This document shows, piece after piece, positions 26,828 through 37,451 of a DNA stretch of 64,000 bases (the first letter of the stretch is position 1; every line of letters starts with the position of its first letter). The notes under the pieces were generated by a model. It was not told the origin of the DNA. It made no database searches and worked only from the letters and a program-made list of their open reading frames with translations. The position numbers and the translations under genes are program-made. Source of the stretch: Denitrovibrio sp. (GTDB taxonomy: Bacteria; Chrysiogenota; Deferribacteres; Deferribacterales; Geovibrionaceae); assembly GCA_002869185.1 (NCBI GenBank), contig PKTN01000012.1:1-64000 (forward strand), written 5' to 3'.

Positions 26828-29646
26828 TCAGCAACGACCTCTATAGGGTGCTTAATCTCTTTCGGTGACATATGAACCATCTGGATAGTACAGGTAGGAC
26901 AATCTGTCACACCAACACTAGCATCAGAGTTGTTCAGCTTACTTGTCATAGGATCGCCGATCTTTGTCGAAAGCTCATAGTTGTCAGCCTTCATGCCCCA
27001 ACTACCAGCCATTCCACAACAGTGGCTTGCAAGATCTTCAAGCTCCACACCTTCGATATCTTTCAACATCTTTATGGAGCTGTCGTTATCAGGCAGACCT
27101 TTAAAGTGACAAGATTTATGGTAAGCCAATTTAACTCCGTCAGAGTTAAGTGTAAGTTTGTCACTATTATCGTTTATAAGTGTACTGATATGTATCAATT
27201 TGTCTTTAACCTTTTGTACTCTTTCATCATTAACCACGTAAGCCCACTCTTTATAGAGCGATAAACCACATGATGTACATGTAGTCACTATATAGTCTAC
27301 TTCGTCGATGAGAGTTCCCCAGCTAGATAAGTTTTGCTCTATCTTCTTCTGTGCTCCATCCTTCATTCCTTTTGACAGATGAGGAAGACCACAACAATGC
27401 TGATCTGGAACGATCACTTCTATACCTGCCGCTTCAAGGACTTTAACAGCAGATTCGCCTATATTAGGACGAACATAGCCTGCGTAGCATCCACTAAAGA
27501 AAAGAACTTTCAGCCCTTCCCCTTTAGGTGATACGTGTCCACTAAGCCTATCGAATAGTGATGCTTTCTCAAGTGGTACAAACTCACGGTCAGCAGAGAT
27601 ACCAGCGGCAAGCTCCATGACCTTTCTAGCGGCCTTAAATTTCATCACTGGTTCAAGGGTCCAAGTCACTTTGCGAAGCTTACGACCCATATTTTCAAGC
27701 TCTGTTGGAACTCTATCAGCTAGTTTCACACCATATTTCTTAACATACTGAGATTTCGCCTCCATGCTAAGTTTAGGTATATTTACATTTGAAGGGCACT
27801 CTATATGACAGCTTCCACAAGCAACACATTCGTTAATTACCTCTTGTAGAGCCTTTTCGTAAATTGCTCTATCATCTATTTCTCCACTGATGAGTGCACG
27901 GAGAATGTTAGCCTTCGCCTTTGGTGCAGATATCTCATCTCTAGTCGCCTTATATATAGGGCACATACGAGTCGCAGTTGTCACAGTGGTACATTTTGAA
28001 CAACCGTGGCACTTCTCTGCTTCGTCTGTAAAACCCTCAGACCATGAAAGTTGCTTAATAGCAAGGTCTGTACTTCTATAGTCTTTACCAAAGCGGAGAT
28101 ACTTCATCATTTGGTATTCGTCGTGATTCGTTTTAATGTCAGGGTTAAGCCTTCTTTCAGGATCGAGTATAGACTTAGCTTGAAGGAAGACATCGTAAAG
28201 ATCGCCATATTGTTTTTTAATGTAGCAACTTCTGAGGCGCCCATCACCATGCTCTCCACTAACAACACCACCGAGTGAATTAACCAATCCGAATATCTGA
28301 TCATCTAGCTTTTTAAGTAGCTCTATGTCGTGCGGGTCTTTCAGGTCTAGCATAGGTCTAGTATGCAGAAGCCCCTTTGCGATATGACCATATATAACAA
28401 ACTCAGCTTCGTTCTCTTTAAGGATCGCATAAAGCCCCTCAAAGTAATCAACAAGCTTGTCTGTCGGTACTGCGGCATCCTCTATAAGAGCAAGAATTTT
28501 CTTTTTACTTTTTAGTTTATAGAGGATCGGAACAGCTGCCTTACGCACAGCCCAAAATTTAGCTTTCTCATCTGCTGTGGCTGCCATATGCATCTCAGGA
28601 GAGAGCTTCTCTTTTTCAAGTATAGCTTTTGCCTGCTCTGCAAGTGCTGAAGTCTCCTCTTCACTATAACCATCGAATTCGATCATACATACGTTGTCAT
28701 ATCCGTCAGGAATAGCTTCCCTAAGTTTTTCATCAGAGTCCTTAGCAAGCTGTAGTAGAGATTTATCCATAATTTCGATACCAGCTGGATTCATCGGCAA
28801 TATAGCTTGGACAGCTTTTGCAGAATCAATAATATTATCAAAATAAGCAACAACAAGGCTGTCGTGGGTCGGCTTATCTATGAGTCTGAATTTTAATTTA
28901 GTAACAACCGCTAGAGTCCCCTCAGAGCCACCAAACAGTTTACCAAGCATAAGTTTGCCATCTTTAAGCAAGCCTTTAAGGTTATAACCATTAACATTGA
29001 ACCTGATCTTAGGGTAACCATTGTCTATAGTGTCTGAATTATCGTAATAAAGCTTTATAAGCCTTTTAAATGGCTCGTCTAACTTATCCATCTCAGTGCT
29101 AGATAGACCGCTGAGAGTATAAACTTTACCTTCGGTAGTAACAAACTCAGCGTCTTCAATATAGTCAGCTACGTTGCCGTATTTGACAGAATGGGCACCA
29201 CTTGCATTTGTTCCATACATCCCACCAAAAGTAGCATATTCACCACTGGATGGGTCAGGAGGGAAGAAAAGCCCTTTACCTTTAAGTTCGATATCAAGTT
29301 CACCAAATCTATAACCAGGTAGACAGGTGAATGTTTTGTTCTCTTTATCAACCTCTATGAGTTCGTTCATATATTTTGCAAAGTCTAATATTATACCGTT
29401 ACCTATAGCAGAACCGCATAGTCCACTACCAGCACCACGGCTATGAACTGAGAGACCGTATCTAGTAGCAAATTTTACTGCTGTAACAACATCATCAACA
29501 TGAGATGGGTAAACTACACAGGCAGGTTCTACACGAAAATAAGAACCGTCTGTTGAGTGAAGATATCGTCTAACAGTGTCGGTATAGACATCACCCTTTA
29601 TACTTTCAGAAAGCTCTTCAAAGATATTTTTAGTTAGCTGAGGCAT
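26812..29646 (-). CDS. FAD-linked and Fe-S dehydrogenase fusion (D-lactate/glycolate dehydrogenase type)
   Basis: A 944-residue flavoprotein combining GlcD-like and GlpC-like modules. Residues about 35-200 form the FAD-binding PCMH domain (HSRGAGSGLCGSAIGNG); about 215-500 the FAD oxidase C-terminal domain with GEHGDGRLRS; about 540-640 two 4Fe-4S motifs (CHGCSKCTT...CP and CVACGSCHIECP); about 700-940 two CCG-type cysteine domains (CCGLPHLSKG, HCCGMAGSWG). Such enzymes oxidise D-lactate, D-2-hydroxyglutarate or glycolate and pass electrons to quinones. The exact substrate cannot be told. GGAG precedes the ATG. It heads the eight-gene minus-strand operon. Confidence 0.9.
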   Translation of the reverse strand: MPQLTKNIFEELSESIKGDVYTDTVRRYLHSTDGSYFRVEPACVVYPSHVDDVVTAVKFATRYGLSVHSRGAGSGLCGSAIGNGIILDFAKYMNELIEVDKENKTFTCLPGYRFGELDIELKGKGLFFPPDPSSGEYATFGGMYGTNASGAHSVKYGNVADYIEDAEFVTTEGKVYTLSGLSSTEMDKLDEPFKRLIKLYYDNSDTIDNGYPKIRFNVNGYNLKGLLKDGKLMLGKLFGGSEGTLAVVTKLKFRLIDKPTHDSLVVAYFDNIIDSAKAVQAILPMNPAGIEIMDKSLLQLAKDSDEKLREAIPDGYDNVCMIEFDGYSEEETSALAEQAKAILEKEKLSPEMHMAATADEKAKFWAVRKAAVPILYKLKSKKKILALIEDAAVPTDKLVDYFEGLYAILKENEAEFVIYGHIAKGLLHTRPMLDLKDPHDIELLKKLDDQIFGLVNSLGGVVSGEHGDGRLRSCYIKKQYGDLYDVFLQAKSILDPERRLNPDIKTNHDEYQMMKYLRFGKDYRSTDLAIKQLSWSEGFTDEAEKCHGCSKCTTVTTATRMCPIYKATRDEISAPKAKANILRALISGEIDDRAIYEKALQEVINECVACGSCHIECPSNVNIPKLSMEAKSQYVKKYGVKLADRVPTELENMGRKLRKVTWTLEPVMKFKAARKVMELAAGISADREFVPLEKASLFDRLSGHVSPKGEGLKVLFFSGCYAGYVRPNIGESAVKVLEAAGIEVIVPDQHCCGLPHLSKGMKDGAQKKIEQNLSSWGTLIDEVDYIVTTCTSCGLSLYKEWAYVVNDERVQKVKDKLIHISTLINDNSDKLTLNSDGVKLAYHKSCHFKGLPDNDSSIKMLKDIEGVELEDLASHCCGMAGSWGMKADNYELSTKIGDPMTSKLNNSDASVGVTDCPTCTIQMVHMSPKEIKHPIEVVAECLKK

Positions 29647-29807
29647 TTCTACTCCAGAGTCATTATTTCTATTCTGGTAACACCAGACATATACGGTAAT
29701 ATCTTACAGTCTTTTCTATTCTATTTCAAATGCTTAATATAATATGTTGATCACTTTTTTCTACCAGTTTTTAACACTTGAAACCGTTCGAACAATCGGA
29801 TATTCTC

Positions 29808-30776
29808 ATGGCTATGAAAAAGATTAAGATTGCAATAACAGTTGGCGATCCTGCTGGAATAGGACCAGAAATCGCTTGTAAATATGCCGCGTCATTATCA
29901 GGAACTGAAGAGTTTGAGCCTGTTTTCATATCACATAAACATGTGATCACTAATACACTTAATACTATATTCAAGTCTTCTAACATAAAGATGAACATTA
30001 TCGAACCAGAAGAAAATATGGAATTTGACATTGATTATGGTCAGATCAAGGCAGAATACGGTAAAGCATCCATGCTCTATGTTGACAAGGGTGTCGATTT
30101 GGCTATGAATAAAGAAGTAGACGCTATCGTTACATGCCCAATAAATAAGGCATCCATAAAGGCTGGCGGATACAACTATCCAGGACACACTGAATTCCTT
30201 GGTCATAAAACCAGAACCAGAAACTTCTCTATGCTTATGGTAGGAAAGAATATTCGTACCGTATTAGCAACAACCCACGTTCCTATGGAAGCACTGGTAT
30301 CAAAGCTAGATGAAAACTGTATAATGAATGCTATACTGAATGCACATGACGCTGGTCAGTTCTTTTGTGGAAAGCGTAAACCAAAAATAGCTGTCTGCGG
30401 ACTTAATCCACACGCAGGTGACAAAAGTGCACTCGGTGACGAAGAGATTACACTAATCACCCCGGTTATAGAGATTGCTCAGGCTGGCGGAATGGATGTT
30501 GAAGGACCTTTCCCTGCTGATTCTCTCTTCCCTAAAGTTGCTAAGGGCGCATACGACTTTGTCGTTGTAATGTATCATGATCAGGGTCTCATCCCTGTTA
30601 AGTTGGAAGCATTCGGAAACGCGGTAAACGTAACCCTAAACCTTCCTATTATAAGGACCTCTGTAGACCACGGAACAGCATTCGAGATAGCTGGACAAGG
30701 GATCGCAGATTATAATTCTCTTGTAAGAGCTGTTGATGTAGCCGTAGAAATGGTGAAAAATGCTAAATCTTCTTGA
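29808..30776 (+). CDS. pdxA: 4-hydroxythreonine-4-phosphate dehydrogenase
   Basis: Oxidises 4-phosphohydroxy-L-threonine in the DXP-dependent pyridoxal 5'-phosphate pathway. Signatures: ITVGDPAGIGPEI at the N terminus, TCPINKASI, GHTEFLGHKT with a metal-binding histidine, MYHDQGLIPVK, and TSVDHGTAFEIAG with the last metal histidine. The first ATG (29808) or the one 6 nt later could be used; a TTG further upstream is less likely. The 3' end overlaps rsmA by 17 nt. The order pdxA-rsmA also occurs in enterobacteria, where lptD is close by, as it is here. Confidence 0.94.
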   Translation: MAMKKIKIAITVGDPAGIGPEIACKYAASLSGTEEFEPVFISHKHVITNTLNTIFKSSNIKMNIIEPEENMEFDIDYGQIKAEYGKASMLYVDKGVDLAMNKEVDAIVTCPINKASIKAGGYNYPGHTEFLGHKTRTRNFSMLMVGKNIRTVLATTHVPMEALVSKLDENCIMNAILNAHDAGQFFCGKRKPKIAVCGLNPHAGDKSALGDEEITLITPVIEIAQAGGMDVEGPFPADSLFPKVAKGAYDFVVVMYHDQGLIPVKLEAFGNAVNVTLNLPIIRTSVDHGTAFEIAGQGIADYNSLVRAVDVAVEMVKNAKSS

Positions 30777-31563
30777 AATCTATAAAAACGAGTTTGGATA
30801 TACAAAAAAGAAATTTGGACAACACTTCCTTACCAGCCAACAGTTTATCGACATGATAGCTGACTCGCTGGTAGATACTGAATGCAAACAAGTGGTAGAG
30901 ATCGGACCTGGTTGTGGTGTCCTTACCCACGCCATGCTTGAAAAGGGAGCTAAAGTTACTGCAGTAGAGATTGATGAAGATCTAGCTAAATTCCTACCTA
31001 GATACCTTTTTATATATAAAGGCTTTAACATTATTCACTCTGACTTTTTAAAGATCACAGAGGATCAATTACCTGAAGGCAAATTCGCTTTTGCTGGTAA
31101 TCTCCCATATAATGTCTCCGTAGATATCCTTATGTATTGTGTAAAGTTTATAGATAGAATCGAAAAACTCACTTTCATGTTTCAAAAGGAAGTGGCTGAC
31201 AGGATTAATGCTAGTATGAATACAAAAGAATACTCATCCTTATCTGTTACTACTGCCTACTTTTTCGACATCAAAAAACTTAAAGACATCTCTGGTGGAA
31301 ATTTCTGGCCCAATACCAAAGTTCGCTCATCCGTCTTAGAGTTTTATCCTAAAGAGAGAGTTTTGAAACCAGAAGAAGAGAAAGGATTCCTTGATCTTGT
31401 ACGCAAGTCTTTTATGCTAAAACGTAAAACTCTTCATAACAACCTTAAATCATACGAAGGGCACGAAGAAGCTATGGAGCGTGCCGGACTCGCACCTAAT
31501 ATCCGTGGCGAACAGATGAGTGTTGACGATTTCGTCCGTCTATACAGAGAATTAAATGTTTGA
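30760..31563 (+). CDS. rsmA: 16S rRNA dimethyladenosine transferase RsmA/KsgA
   Basis: Methylates two adjacent adenosines near the 3' end of 16S rRNA during 30S assembly. The 267-residue protein begins with the KKFGQHFLTSQQFI segment, then VVEIGPGCGVLTHAML (SAM-binding motif I), FAGNLPYNVS (the NLPY catalytic motif) and FWPNTKVRSSVLEF. The start lies inside pdxA and the end overlaps the exonuclease gene by 8 nt, so the three are translationally linked. Confidence 0.95.
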   Translation: MLNLLEIYKNEFGYTKKKFGQHFLTSQQFIDMIADSLVDTECKQVVEIGPGCGVLTHAMLEKGAKVTAVEIDEDLAKFLPRYLFIYKGFNIIHSDFLKITEDQLPEGKFAFAGNLPYNVSVDILMYCVKFIDRIEKLTFMFQKEVADRINASMNTKEYSSLSVTTAYFFDIKKLKDISGGNFWPNTKVRSSVLEFYPKERVLKPEEEKGFLDLVRKSFMLKRKTLHNNLKSYEGHEEAMERAGLAPNIRGEQMSVDDFVRLYRELNV

Positions 31564-32173
31564 TACTAAATTTAGCGACCTAACATTCACAATTTTTGAC
31601 ACTGAGACCACAGGTATGTCTCCTAATAAGGGAGCGAAACTACTTGAGATTGGTGCTGTAAAGGTGAAGCCAGGTCTTATCATAGATCTACAAGACACTT
31701 TCAATACACTGATTAATCCAAAAGCCAACATACCTTACAATGCTTATGCTGTACACGGTATAAACACTAGCATGGTACACGACAAACCCGAAGCGAAAGA
31801 GGTGTTACCTCAGTTTTTCGACTTTTCAGATGGAACAATAGTAGCTGCGCATAATGCTCGTTTTGACTGCTCATTCGTAAAACACCACTGTGAAGAAGAT
31901 GACATAACAAATCCGTTAAATAAGATTATAGACACAGTAAAGCTTGCTAAGATGTCTCATTCAGGGCTAAAGAGCTACTCTCTAGGCAATCTTATACATC
32001 ACTTTGAGATGGATATTCCACTCCCTGACACATACAGGCACAGAGCATTATACGATGCTGCCCACACTGCTCTACTCCTTACAATATGCTTTAAAAAACT
32101 GATCGCTGACGACATATGCACGTTCCGTCATTTATCAAAGCTTCCTAAAACTCCGATTTACCTCTGGAAATAA
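31556..32173 (+). CDS. DnaQ-like 3'-5' exonuclease (DEDDh family)
   Basis: A 205-residue exonuclease of the DEDDh superfamily. The four acidic ligands and the general base are visible: FDTETTG (Asp, Glu), AHNARFDCSF (Asp) and HRALYDAAHT (His, Asp). The length fits a stand-alone exonuclease domain such as DNA polymerase III epsilon-like proteins or RNase T relatives. The context pdxA-rsmA does not decide between DNA proofreading and RNA processing. Start ATG overlaps rsmA. Confidence 0.85.
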   Translation: MFDTKFSDLTFTIFDTETTGMSPNKGAKLLEIGAVKVKPGLIIDLQDTFNTLINPKANIPYNAYAVHGINTSMVHDKPEAKEVLPQFFDFSDGTIVAAHNARFDCSFVKHHCEEDDITNPLNKIIDTVKLAKMSHSGLKSYSLGNLIHHFEMDIPLPDTYRHRALYDAAHTALLLTICFKKLIADDICTFRHLSKLPKTPIYLWK

Positions 32174-32226
32174 TCTAGAAATTTCTTGCAATTATATATG
32201 AACAGTTTTAGAATTGAACTAACCAA

Positions 32227-32249
32227 TATAGGTATATGTCATACCTATA
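32227..32249 (+). promoter_or_regulatory. Perfect inverted repeat upstream of accD
   Basis: TATAGGTAT and ATACCTATA, 9-bp arms with a 5-nt spacer, centred about 30 nt before the accD ATG. The symmetry and position suit a dimeric repressor operator; no regulator is encoded nearby and the sequence does not match an operator I can name. A short stem-loop in the mRNA leader is an alternative. Confidence 0.5.
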
Positions 32250-32267
32250 AACAAATATGGAGTCAAC

Positions 32268-33113
32268 ATGGGCATTAGAGATTTTCTTTCTGAAAAGATA
32301 CAAAAAGTAAACGTAATAACCAAAAAAGAAATAGATGAAAACCTTTGGATGAAATGTAGCGAATGCGGCGAGGTCAACTATCACAGAGAAGTGACAAAAC
32401 ACCTTAACACATGCCCTAGATGCGGAAAGCACAACATCATCTCTGCTATGGAGAAGATAAATATCATAGTCGACAAGGGTTCTTTCCAAGAGATAGACGC
32501 TAACATTAAGTCACTAGATCCACTTAAATTTAAAGATAGCAAGAAATATCCAGACAGGATAAAAGCTGCTGTAAAAAAGACTAAAATTAATGACGCATTC
32601 ATCTCAGGTATTGGTCGTATCAACGGCAAACCTGTCCACATAGGCGCATATGAATTTGCTTTCCTCGGCGGAAGTATGGGTAGTGTTGTTGGTGAGAAAA
32701 TAGTACGCCTTATTGAGAGTGCTATTGAAAACAACCAACATGTTATCACTCTCAGCTGTTCTGGTGGTGCTAGGATGCAAGAGAGTATCCTCTCTCTTAT
32801 GCAAATGGCAAAGACATCTGCGGCACTAGTTAAGCTTCGCAAAGCAGGGCTAGCTCACATATCTATGCTTACTGACCCGACAACTGGTGGTGTAACAGCT
32901 AGTTACGCTATGCTTGGCGATGTAAATATCGCAGAGCCTGGTGCCCTCATTTGCTTCGCTGGACCTAGAGTTATTGAGCAGACGATTCGCCAAACTCTTC
33001 CAGAAGGCTTTCAGAGAGCAGAGTTCCTCCTTGAGCATGGTATGATCGATATGGTTCTACCTAGAAGCGAGTGGAAGAAGACTCTCTTTAACCTGTTGGA
33101 ATTCTTCGGTTGA
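32268..33113 (+). CDS. accD: Acetyl-CoA carboxylase carboxyltransferase subunit beta
   Basis: Beta subunit of the carboxyltransferase that makes malonyl-CoA for fatty acid synthesis. The N-terminal zinc ribbon has two CxxC pairs (CSECG and CPRCG, residues about 27-49). The crotonase-like core follows, with [25 protein letters not shown] and [17 protein letters not shown]. Length 281 is normal. GGAG precedes the ATG. The TGA stop overlaps the TTG start of folC, the common accD-folC pairing. accA is elsewhere. Confidence 0.95.
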   Translation: MGIRDFLSEKIQKVNVITKKEIDENLWMKCSECGEVNYHREVTKHLNTCPRCGKHNIISAMEKINIIVDKGSFQEIDANIKSLDPLKFKDSKKYPDRIKAAVKKTKINDAFISGIGRINGKPVHIGAYEFAFLGGSMGSVVGEKIVRLIESAIENNQHVITLSCSGGARMQESILSLMQMAKTSAALVKLRKAGLAHISMLTDPTTGGVTASYAMLGDVNIAEPGALICFAGPRVIEQTIRQTLPEGFQRAEFLLEHGMIDMVLPRSEWKKTLFNLLEFFG

Positions 33114-34249
33114 AATTAGCCACCCAGTTCGAAGTTTTTTTTAATACCAGAGGCGAGTTTAAGGATCTCGATCTTACTCTTGACCGTATGGCTGATGCCG
33201 CGCTAGAGGCTGGCGTCAATGACGATATCGCCACACACACAATACACATAGCAGGGACTAACGGAAAAGGGAGTACTGCCTTATTTATAGAACAGATACT
33301 AGAGCATAGAGGCTATAAAACAGCCTGCTTCACCTCCCCTCATATCTCGTGCATAACAGAGCGGATAAGATTATCTGCAACAGATATAGACATATCGACA
33401 TTCGACGAGTATTTCACTCAACTTAAACCTATTATAGAAAGACATAAACTTAGCTATTTCGAAGGCTTAACTCTTATAGCTTTTAAATATTTTCAAAATA
33501 ACAAACCTGATTTTGCTATAATAGAGACTGGTCTAGGTGGTAGATTCGACTCAACCAATATCCTTAATAATAAACTACCTGTAATAACAAGTATCTCAAA
33601 AGATCATGAAGAGTACCTAGGAAATGACATTTTGAAGATAGCAGATGAGAAGATAGCTATCATCAAAAACAACTTGCTTGTCTTCATTGGTGACAATACT
33701 GAATACATGAACAAGTATTTAAATTATAAGCTAGATCACAAAACTATCACTAGAGCCAACTACGATGATGCGCCCTATAACGGTCTCGACGCTCCATTCT
33801 CTAATAACCTCAAACTTGCTGAGGCTGTTTGTAACTTCTTTGGCTATGGAGACATACCAAATGATATCTCCCTGCCAGCATGCAGAAATGAAAAGATAGG
33901 TAGATTCACATTAGATGGCGCACATAATGAAGATGCACTACAAATTCTCGCTAAGAGATATGCAAAAACAAAACCTGTTGTCGTCTTCTCTTCCACTATA
34001 GACAGGGATACAGATAAACTGTTGGATATCATTAAAACCTTTGCTTCATCAGTCGTTATAACCTCTATACCTGAGAATAACCGCAGTATAGACATAGACA
34101 CTGTTTCGCAAGATATAATAAAGGAGAAAGACCCTGAAAAAGCGATAAAGATTGCCGTTGAACTTAGCGAAAATGCTGATATACTCGTATGCGGTTCGCT
34201 TTATCTCTGCGCCTTCGTCAGGGAAATACTAGCTAAAGGTACATTGTGA
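33110..34249 (+). CDS. folC: Folylpolyglutamate synthase / dihydrofolate synthase
   Basis: Adds glutamate to dihydropteroate and folates. Key segments: [18 protein letters not shown] (P-loop), [36 protein letters not shown], and [12 protein letters not shown] of the C-terminal domain. 379 residues is somewhat shorter than the usual 420, with a compact C-terminal domain, but the catalytic blocks are present. It starts at TTG overlapping the accD stop (TTGA) and ends overlapping the lptD GTG start (GTGA), showing tight coupling. Confidence 0.92.
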   Translation: MKLATQFEVFFNTRGEFKDLDLTLDRMADAALEAGVNDDIATHTIHIAGTNGKGSTALFIEQILEHRGYKTACFTSPHISCITERIRLSATDIDISTFDEYFTQLKPIIERHKLSYFEGLTLIAFKYFQNNKPDFAIIETGLGGRFDSTNILNNKLPVITSISKDHEEYLGNDILKIADEKIAIIKNNLLVFIGDNTEYMNKYLNYKLDHKTITRANYDDAPYNGLDAPFSNNLKLAEAVCNFFGYGDIPNDISLPACRNEKIGRFTLDGAHNEDALQILAKRYAKTKPVVVFSSTIDRDTDKLLDIIKTFASSVVITSIPENNRSIDIDTVSQDIIKEKDPEKAIKIAVELSENADILVCGSLYLCAFVREILAKGTL

Positions 34250-36408
34250 AAAGACTCGTATTCCTCATTTTACTTATCGCTTCAACCGCCTTTTCAGCTG
34301 AAAAGGTAACCATAGAAGCTGACACCGTAGACACACCTGAAAAATCCATTTATCACGCAAAAGGTAATGTCAAAATCTTCCAAGGTGAAAAAACTCTCCT
34401 TGCTGATGAGATATTTTACAATAAAGAGAACAACGCTATACACGCTATAGGCAACGTTAAGTTAACCGAGGATGGCAGCATTCTTGAATGTTCTGAAATG
34501 AATTACGATACAGAGAAAGAATCTGGTGTATTCATAGACACTAAGGCATTCATGCCTCCATACCATTGGATAACCGCCTCAAAGATAGATAAACAAAGCA
34601 AGTATTCTTATAAAATGGACGATGCAACCTTCTCTACCTGCGAAGGGGCTAAGCCAGACTGGTCTTTTAAGGCTTCTGAAGCAAATATATCAGTTGGTGG
34701 ATACCTTAGCTCTTGGCATACCACTGCAAGGATAAAAAACGTACCAGTCTTTTATACTCCTTACTTTATATACCCTATAAAAACTGAGCGTGAGACAGGT
34801 TTCCTTGTACCAAATGCTGGCTATAACAGCAATTTAGGTGCTTACTTTCAGCCAAAGTTTTATTGGAATATAGGAGTTGATCAGGACGCAACATTTGCCT
34901 CTCTTATTGCAGCAAATGCTCCTTCACTTAATACTCTAGAGCATAGAATAGCTATAAGCAAAAGAAGTAATATACAAACATATATAGAATATACTGCTGA
35001 CGAAAAACGTTATCCAAATAATAAGGATGGTGTCTACACAATAGAAGAAGAGCGTGGACGTTTCTTTATAAATAATAAAACAACGCTAACCCTCTCTGAT
35101 TCAATACTATTCAGAGCACAAGTCGATGCTGTGTCTGACTATGAATACATAGATGATTTTGGCAATTACAAACTTCTTGATGATTATGAAAACGACACAG
35201 ACACCTATAAAACAAACTTAACTCTAACAAAAACTAGTAAGTATGCAGATTTTGCTTTCAAATATTTGGACACTATGGAGTACAACGTAGGTACTTATTA
35301 CTCTAAAGAACACACATATTCAGCACCAAGAATTTCTATTGAGAAAAATATCTCTGCATTACCTATCAATTTCAAATACTTCGTAGGCTACGATGATGTT
35401 AGATACACTAATTACTATTACCGCTACGCTAATAATTCAAAAAAAATAATTGATTCAAACTATCAAAGAGAACATGTGTCATTAAAACTTTATAAACCTG
35501 TGGATCTCTACATTGGTACTTTTACGCCTTCTTTAGAGATATATCATACTAAGTGGCATAATTTTAGCAATATAACCTCTATGCCAGTAGAAGATACTGT
35601 ATCTAATTTCGCAAAACTCAGTGTAAATAACAATAGCATCAGCAGAAACACTTATATGCAATATCATACATTCAAACTAAATGAAATTTATAAAGATTAT
35701 ACTAATTTTAAACACTCAATCTATAATAAAATTACTTATAAACAGGTACCTAGAGTGAATCAAACAGGATTGTTTGATTACATTTATCAAGATAATATCG
35801 ATTGGACTAAAGAATACGTTTATACATTATCCAACTACTTTAAAGCAAAAAAATGGTCAATAAAAATCAACAACTCCCAAGAATACTCACTTTTAAGAAG
35901 AACTAAAAAGTTTGAAAACCTTATAAGTGACGTTTCTGTCAGTACAAAACCAGTATTTTTCTTCATTAAGCATGAATATAATCGCTATGATAAAGATGTT
36001 GATTATTTACATACTAGAACATCACTAAATTTATCTTCTATCATCTTAAGCGCCTCATACACGTTTGATATAGATGATTATGGAACTGTAGATAATAACA
36101 CAAGTAGTGATATGTCCATCACCTATAGAGGTGAAAAATATGACCTTAACTACACTAGAGAGATCTCTGGAATGAATGAAAGACTCAAATGGGCAAATTT
36201 TATAGACAAAAAAGACACTTTGACAGTTACATATAAAAAAGACTGTTGGGCTTTTGGTATAAGCTATATAAGAGATACTCAAACAACTAGTGTCGATATA
36301 AATGAAAAAGATGAAACTGAACAAACAATAATGTTTACCCTAACACTTAGAGGTGTTGGTGAATACTCTACTGGACTTCTAATAGATAAAACTGAAGAGG
36401 ATTACTAA
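34246..36408 (+). CDS. lptD: LPS-assembly outer membrane protein LptD
   Basis: Outer-membrane beta-barrel that inserts LPS into the outer leaflet. It has a signal peptide (first about 17 residues, ending FSA), an N-terminal LptA-like domain (about 20-130) with repeating IHAIGNVKL-type strands, and a long C-terminal barrel rich in alternating aromatic strands; IKNVPVFYTPYFIYPIKTERETGFLVPNAGY is the family's most conserved region. The start is GTG overlapping the folC stop. 720 residues is normal. Few cysteines, so the disulfide scheme of E. coli LptD is not conserved. Confidence 0.93.
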   Translation: MKRLVFLILLIASTAFSAEKVTIEADTVDTPEKSIYHAKGNVKIFQGEKTLLADEIFYNKENNAIHAIGNVKLTEDGSILECSEMNYDTEKESGVFIDTKAFMPPYHWITASKIDKQSKYSYKMDDATFSTCEGAKPDWSFKASEANISVGGYLSSWHTTARIKNVPVFYTPYFIYPIKTERETGFLVPNAGYNSNLGAYFQPKFYWNIGVDQDATFASLIAANAPSLNTLEHRIAISKRSNIQTYIEYTADEKRYPNNKDGVYTIEEERGRFFINNKTTLTLSDSILFRAQVDAVSDYEYIDDFGNYKLLDDYENDTDTYKTNLTLTKTSKYADFAFKYLDTMEYNVGTYYSKEHTYSAPRISIEKNISALPINFKYFVGYDDVRYTNYYYRYANNSKKIIDSNYQREHVSLKLYKPVDLYIGTFTPSLEIYHTKWHNFSNITSMPVEDTVSNFAKLSVNNNSISRNTYMQYHTFKLNEIYKDYTNFKHSIYNKITYKQVPRVNQTGLFDYIYQDNIDWTKEYVYTLSNYFKAKKWSIKINNSQEYSLLRRTKKFENLISDVSVSTKPVFFFIKHEYNRYDKDVDYLHTRTSLNLSSIILSASYTFDIDDYGTVDNNTSSDMSITYRGEKYDLNYTREISGMNERLKWANFIDKKDTLTVTYKKDCWAFGISYIRDTQTTSVDINEKDETEQTIMFTLTLRGVGEYSTGLLIDKTEEDY

Positions 36409-37433
36409 TGAAACATAAACTTATTTCAATACTGATATTTATACTAATTACAACTACGTCCTTTGCTTATGTGATACAAGGTACTGTTACAGAGCCAGTT
36501 ATTGATGGAAAGATTGTTGATGCAGATAGTAAAGCTAAAGAAAAAGCACTCTTAAAGGCTCTGCAAAACTACTTTGGAAAATTAAAAGCATCTCAACCTG
36601 ATAAAGAAATTCCTGATGTAACTATAGAGTTTTTCAAGTTTATAAAAAGTTATAAAATAGCTGAAAGAGCCTATGTAAATGACAATGTAACCTATACTAT
36701 ATTGGCTGACGTTGACGATGTTGCACTTAATGATCTTATGTACTTCGTAAAAAATGTAGTTAATACTGCGGTCTATAACCTTTCAGGTGTAAAACAAGAC
36801 CTAGAGCTAGATACAGAAATTATAGCAACGCTTAAAGAATACAAATTTGACGCTAAGCATCAATCTGAGTTTCAAGCTAATCTCCAAGACTCATCGAAAG
36901 AGTCTGAGAGGGTTGATGCCTTCAGAAAGAGTCAATCACAGTATATGCTAGAAATGTCAGCAGTTAGAGAGCCAGCAGCAGAGGGTGAGTGTACGGTCGT
37001 CCTTACTACAAAGACTTTCTCTAAAACTAAAGAGTTTCAAACACTTAAAACCAAGAGTAGTGAAATTGCAGAGAATGAAGAAGAGTGCGTTAGTTCTGCT
37101 CTGAATATGTCACTTTTAAAGACGCTTGGGTATGTTCGTAAAAACTTCATACCGCTCCCTGCAAATGAGAAAATACTAAAGACTTTCGAGATTGTTGCTG
37201 AAAATTATGACAACTTCGCAACACCTAAAAAAATAATGGAAGAGCTCAAAACTAGATCATTTATCGATTCATACAAGATTATAAACTTTGCTGACAAAAA
37301 ACTAAATATCGAATTACAGACTTTTGTGGACATTAATGTACTTATTAAAAAGCTACAAAGCATTGAGGCAGATTATGGTTTTAGCACTAGTCAGAGTGAT
37401 ACAAACAATATTTTACTTGATTTTACGTACTAA
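36408..37433 (+). CDS. Exported protein of unknown function downstream of lptD
   Basis: A 341-residue protein with a Sec signal peptide (cleavage about SFA-YV). The N-terminal part, with GKIVDADSKAKEKALLKALQNYF, resembles the alanine-rich helix of FlgT/LPP20-type periplasmic proteins, but the match is weak. The C-terminal half is alternating helix and strand with one cysteine near the middle and one later. Its ATG shares a base with the lptD stop (TAATG), so it is likely coupled to LPS-transport synthesis or envelope assembly. No enzyme motif seen. Confidence 0.6.
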   Translation: MKHKLISILIFILITTTSFAYVIQGTVTEPVIDGKIVDADSKAKEKALLKALQNYFGKLKASQPDKEIPDVTIEFFKFIKSYKIAERAYVNDNVTYTILADVDDVALNDLMYFVKNVVNTAVYNLSGVKQDLELDTEIIATLKEYKFDAKHQSEFQANLQDSSKESERVDAFRKSQSQYMLEMSAVREPAAEGECTVVLTTKTFSKTKEFQTLKTKSSEIAENEEECVSSALNMSLLKTLGYVRKNFIPLPANEKILKTFEIVAENYDNFATPKKIMEELKTRSFIDSYKIINFADKKLNIELQTFVDINVLIKKLQSIEADYGFSTSQSDTNNILLDFTY

Positions 37434-37451
37434 CAAGAATAACCTTTGCAC

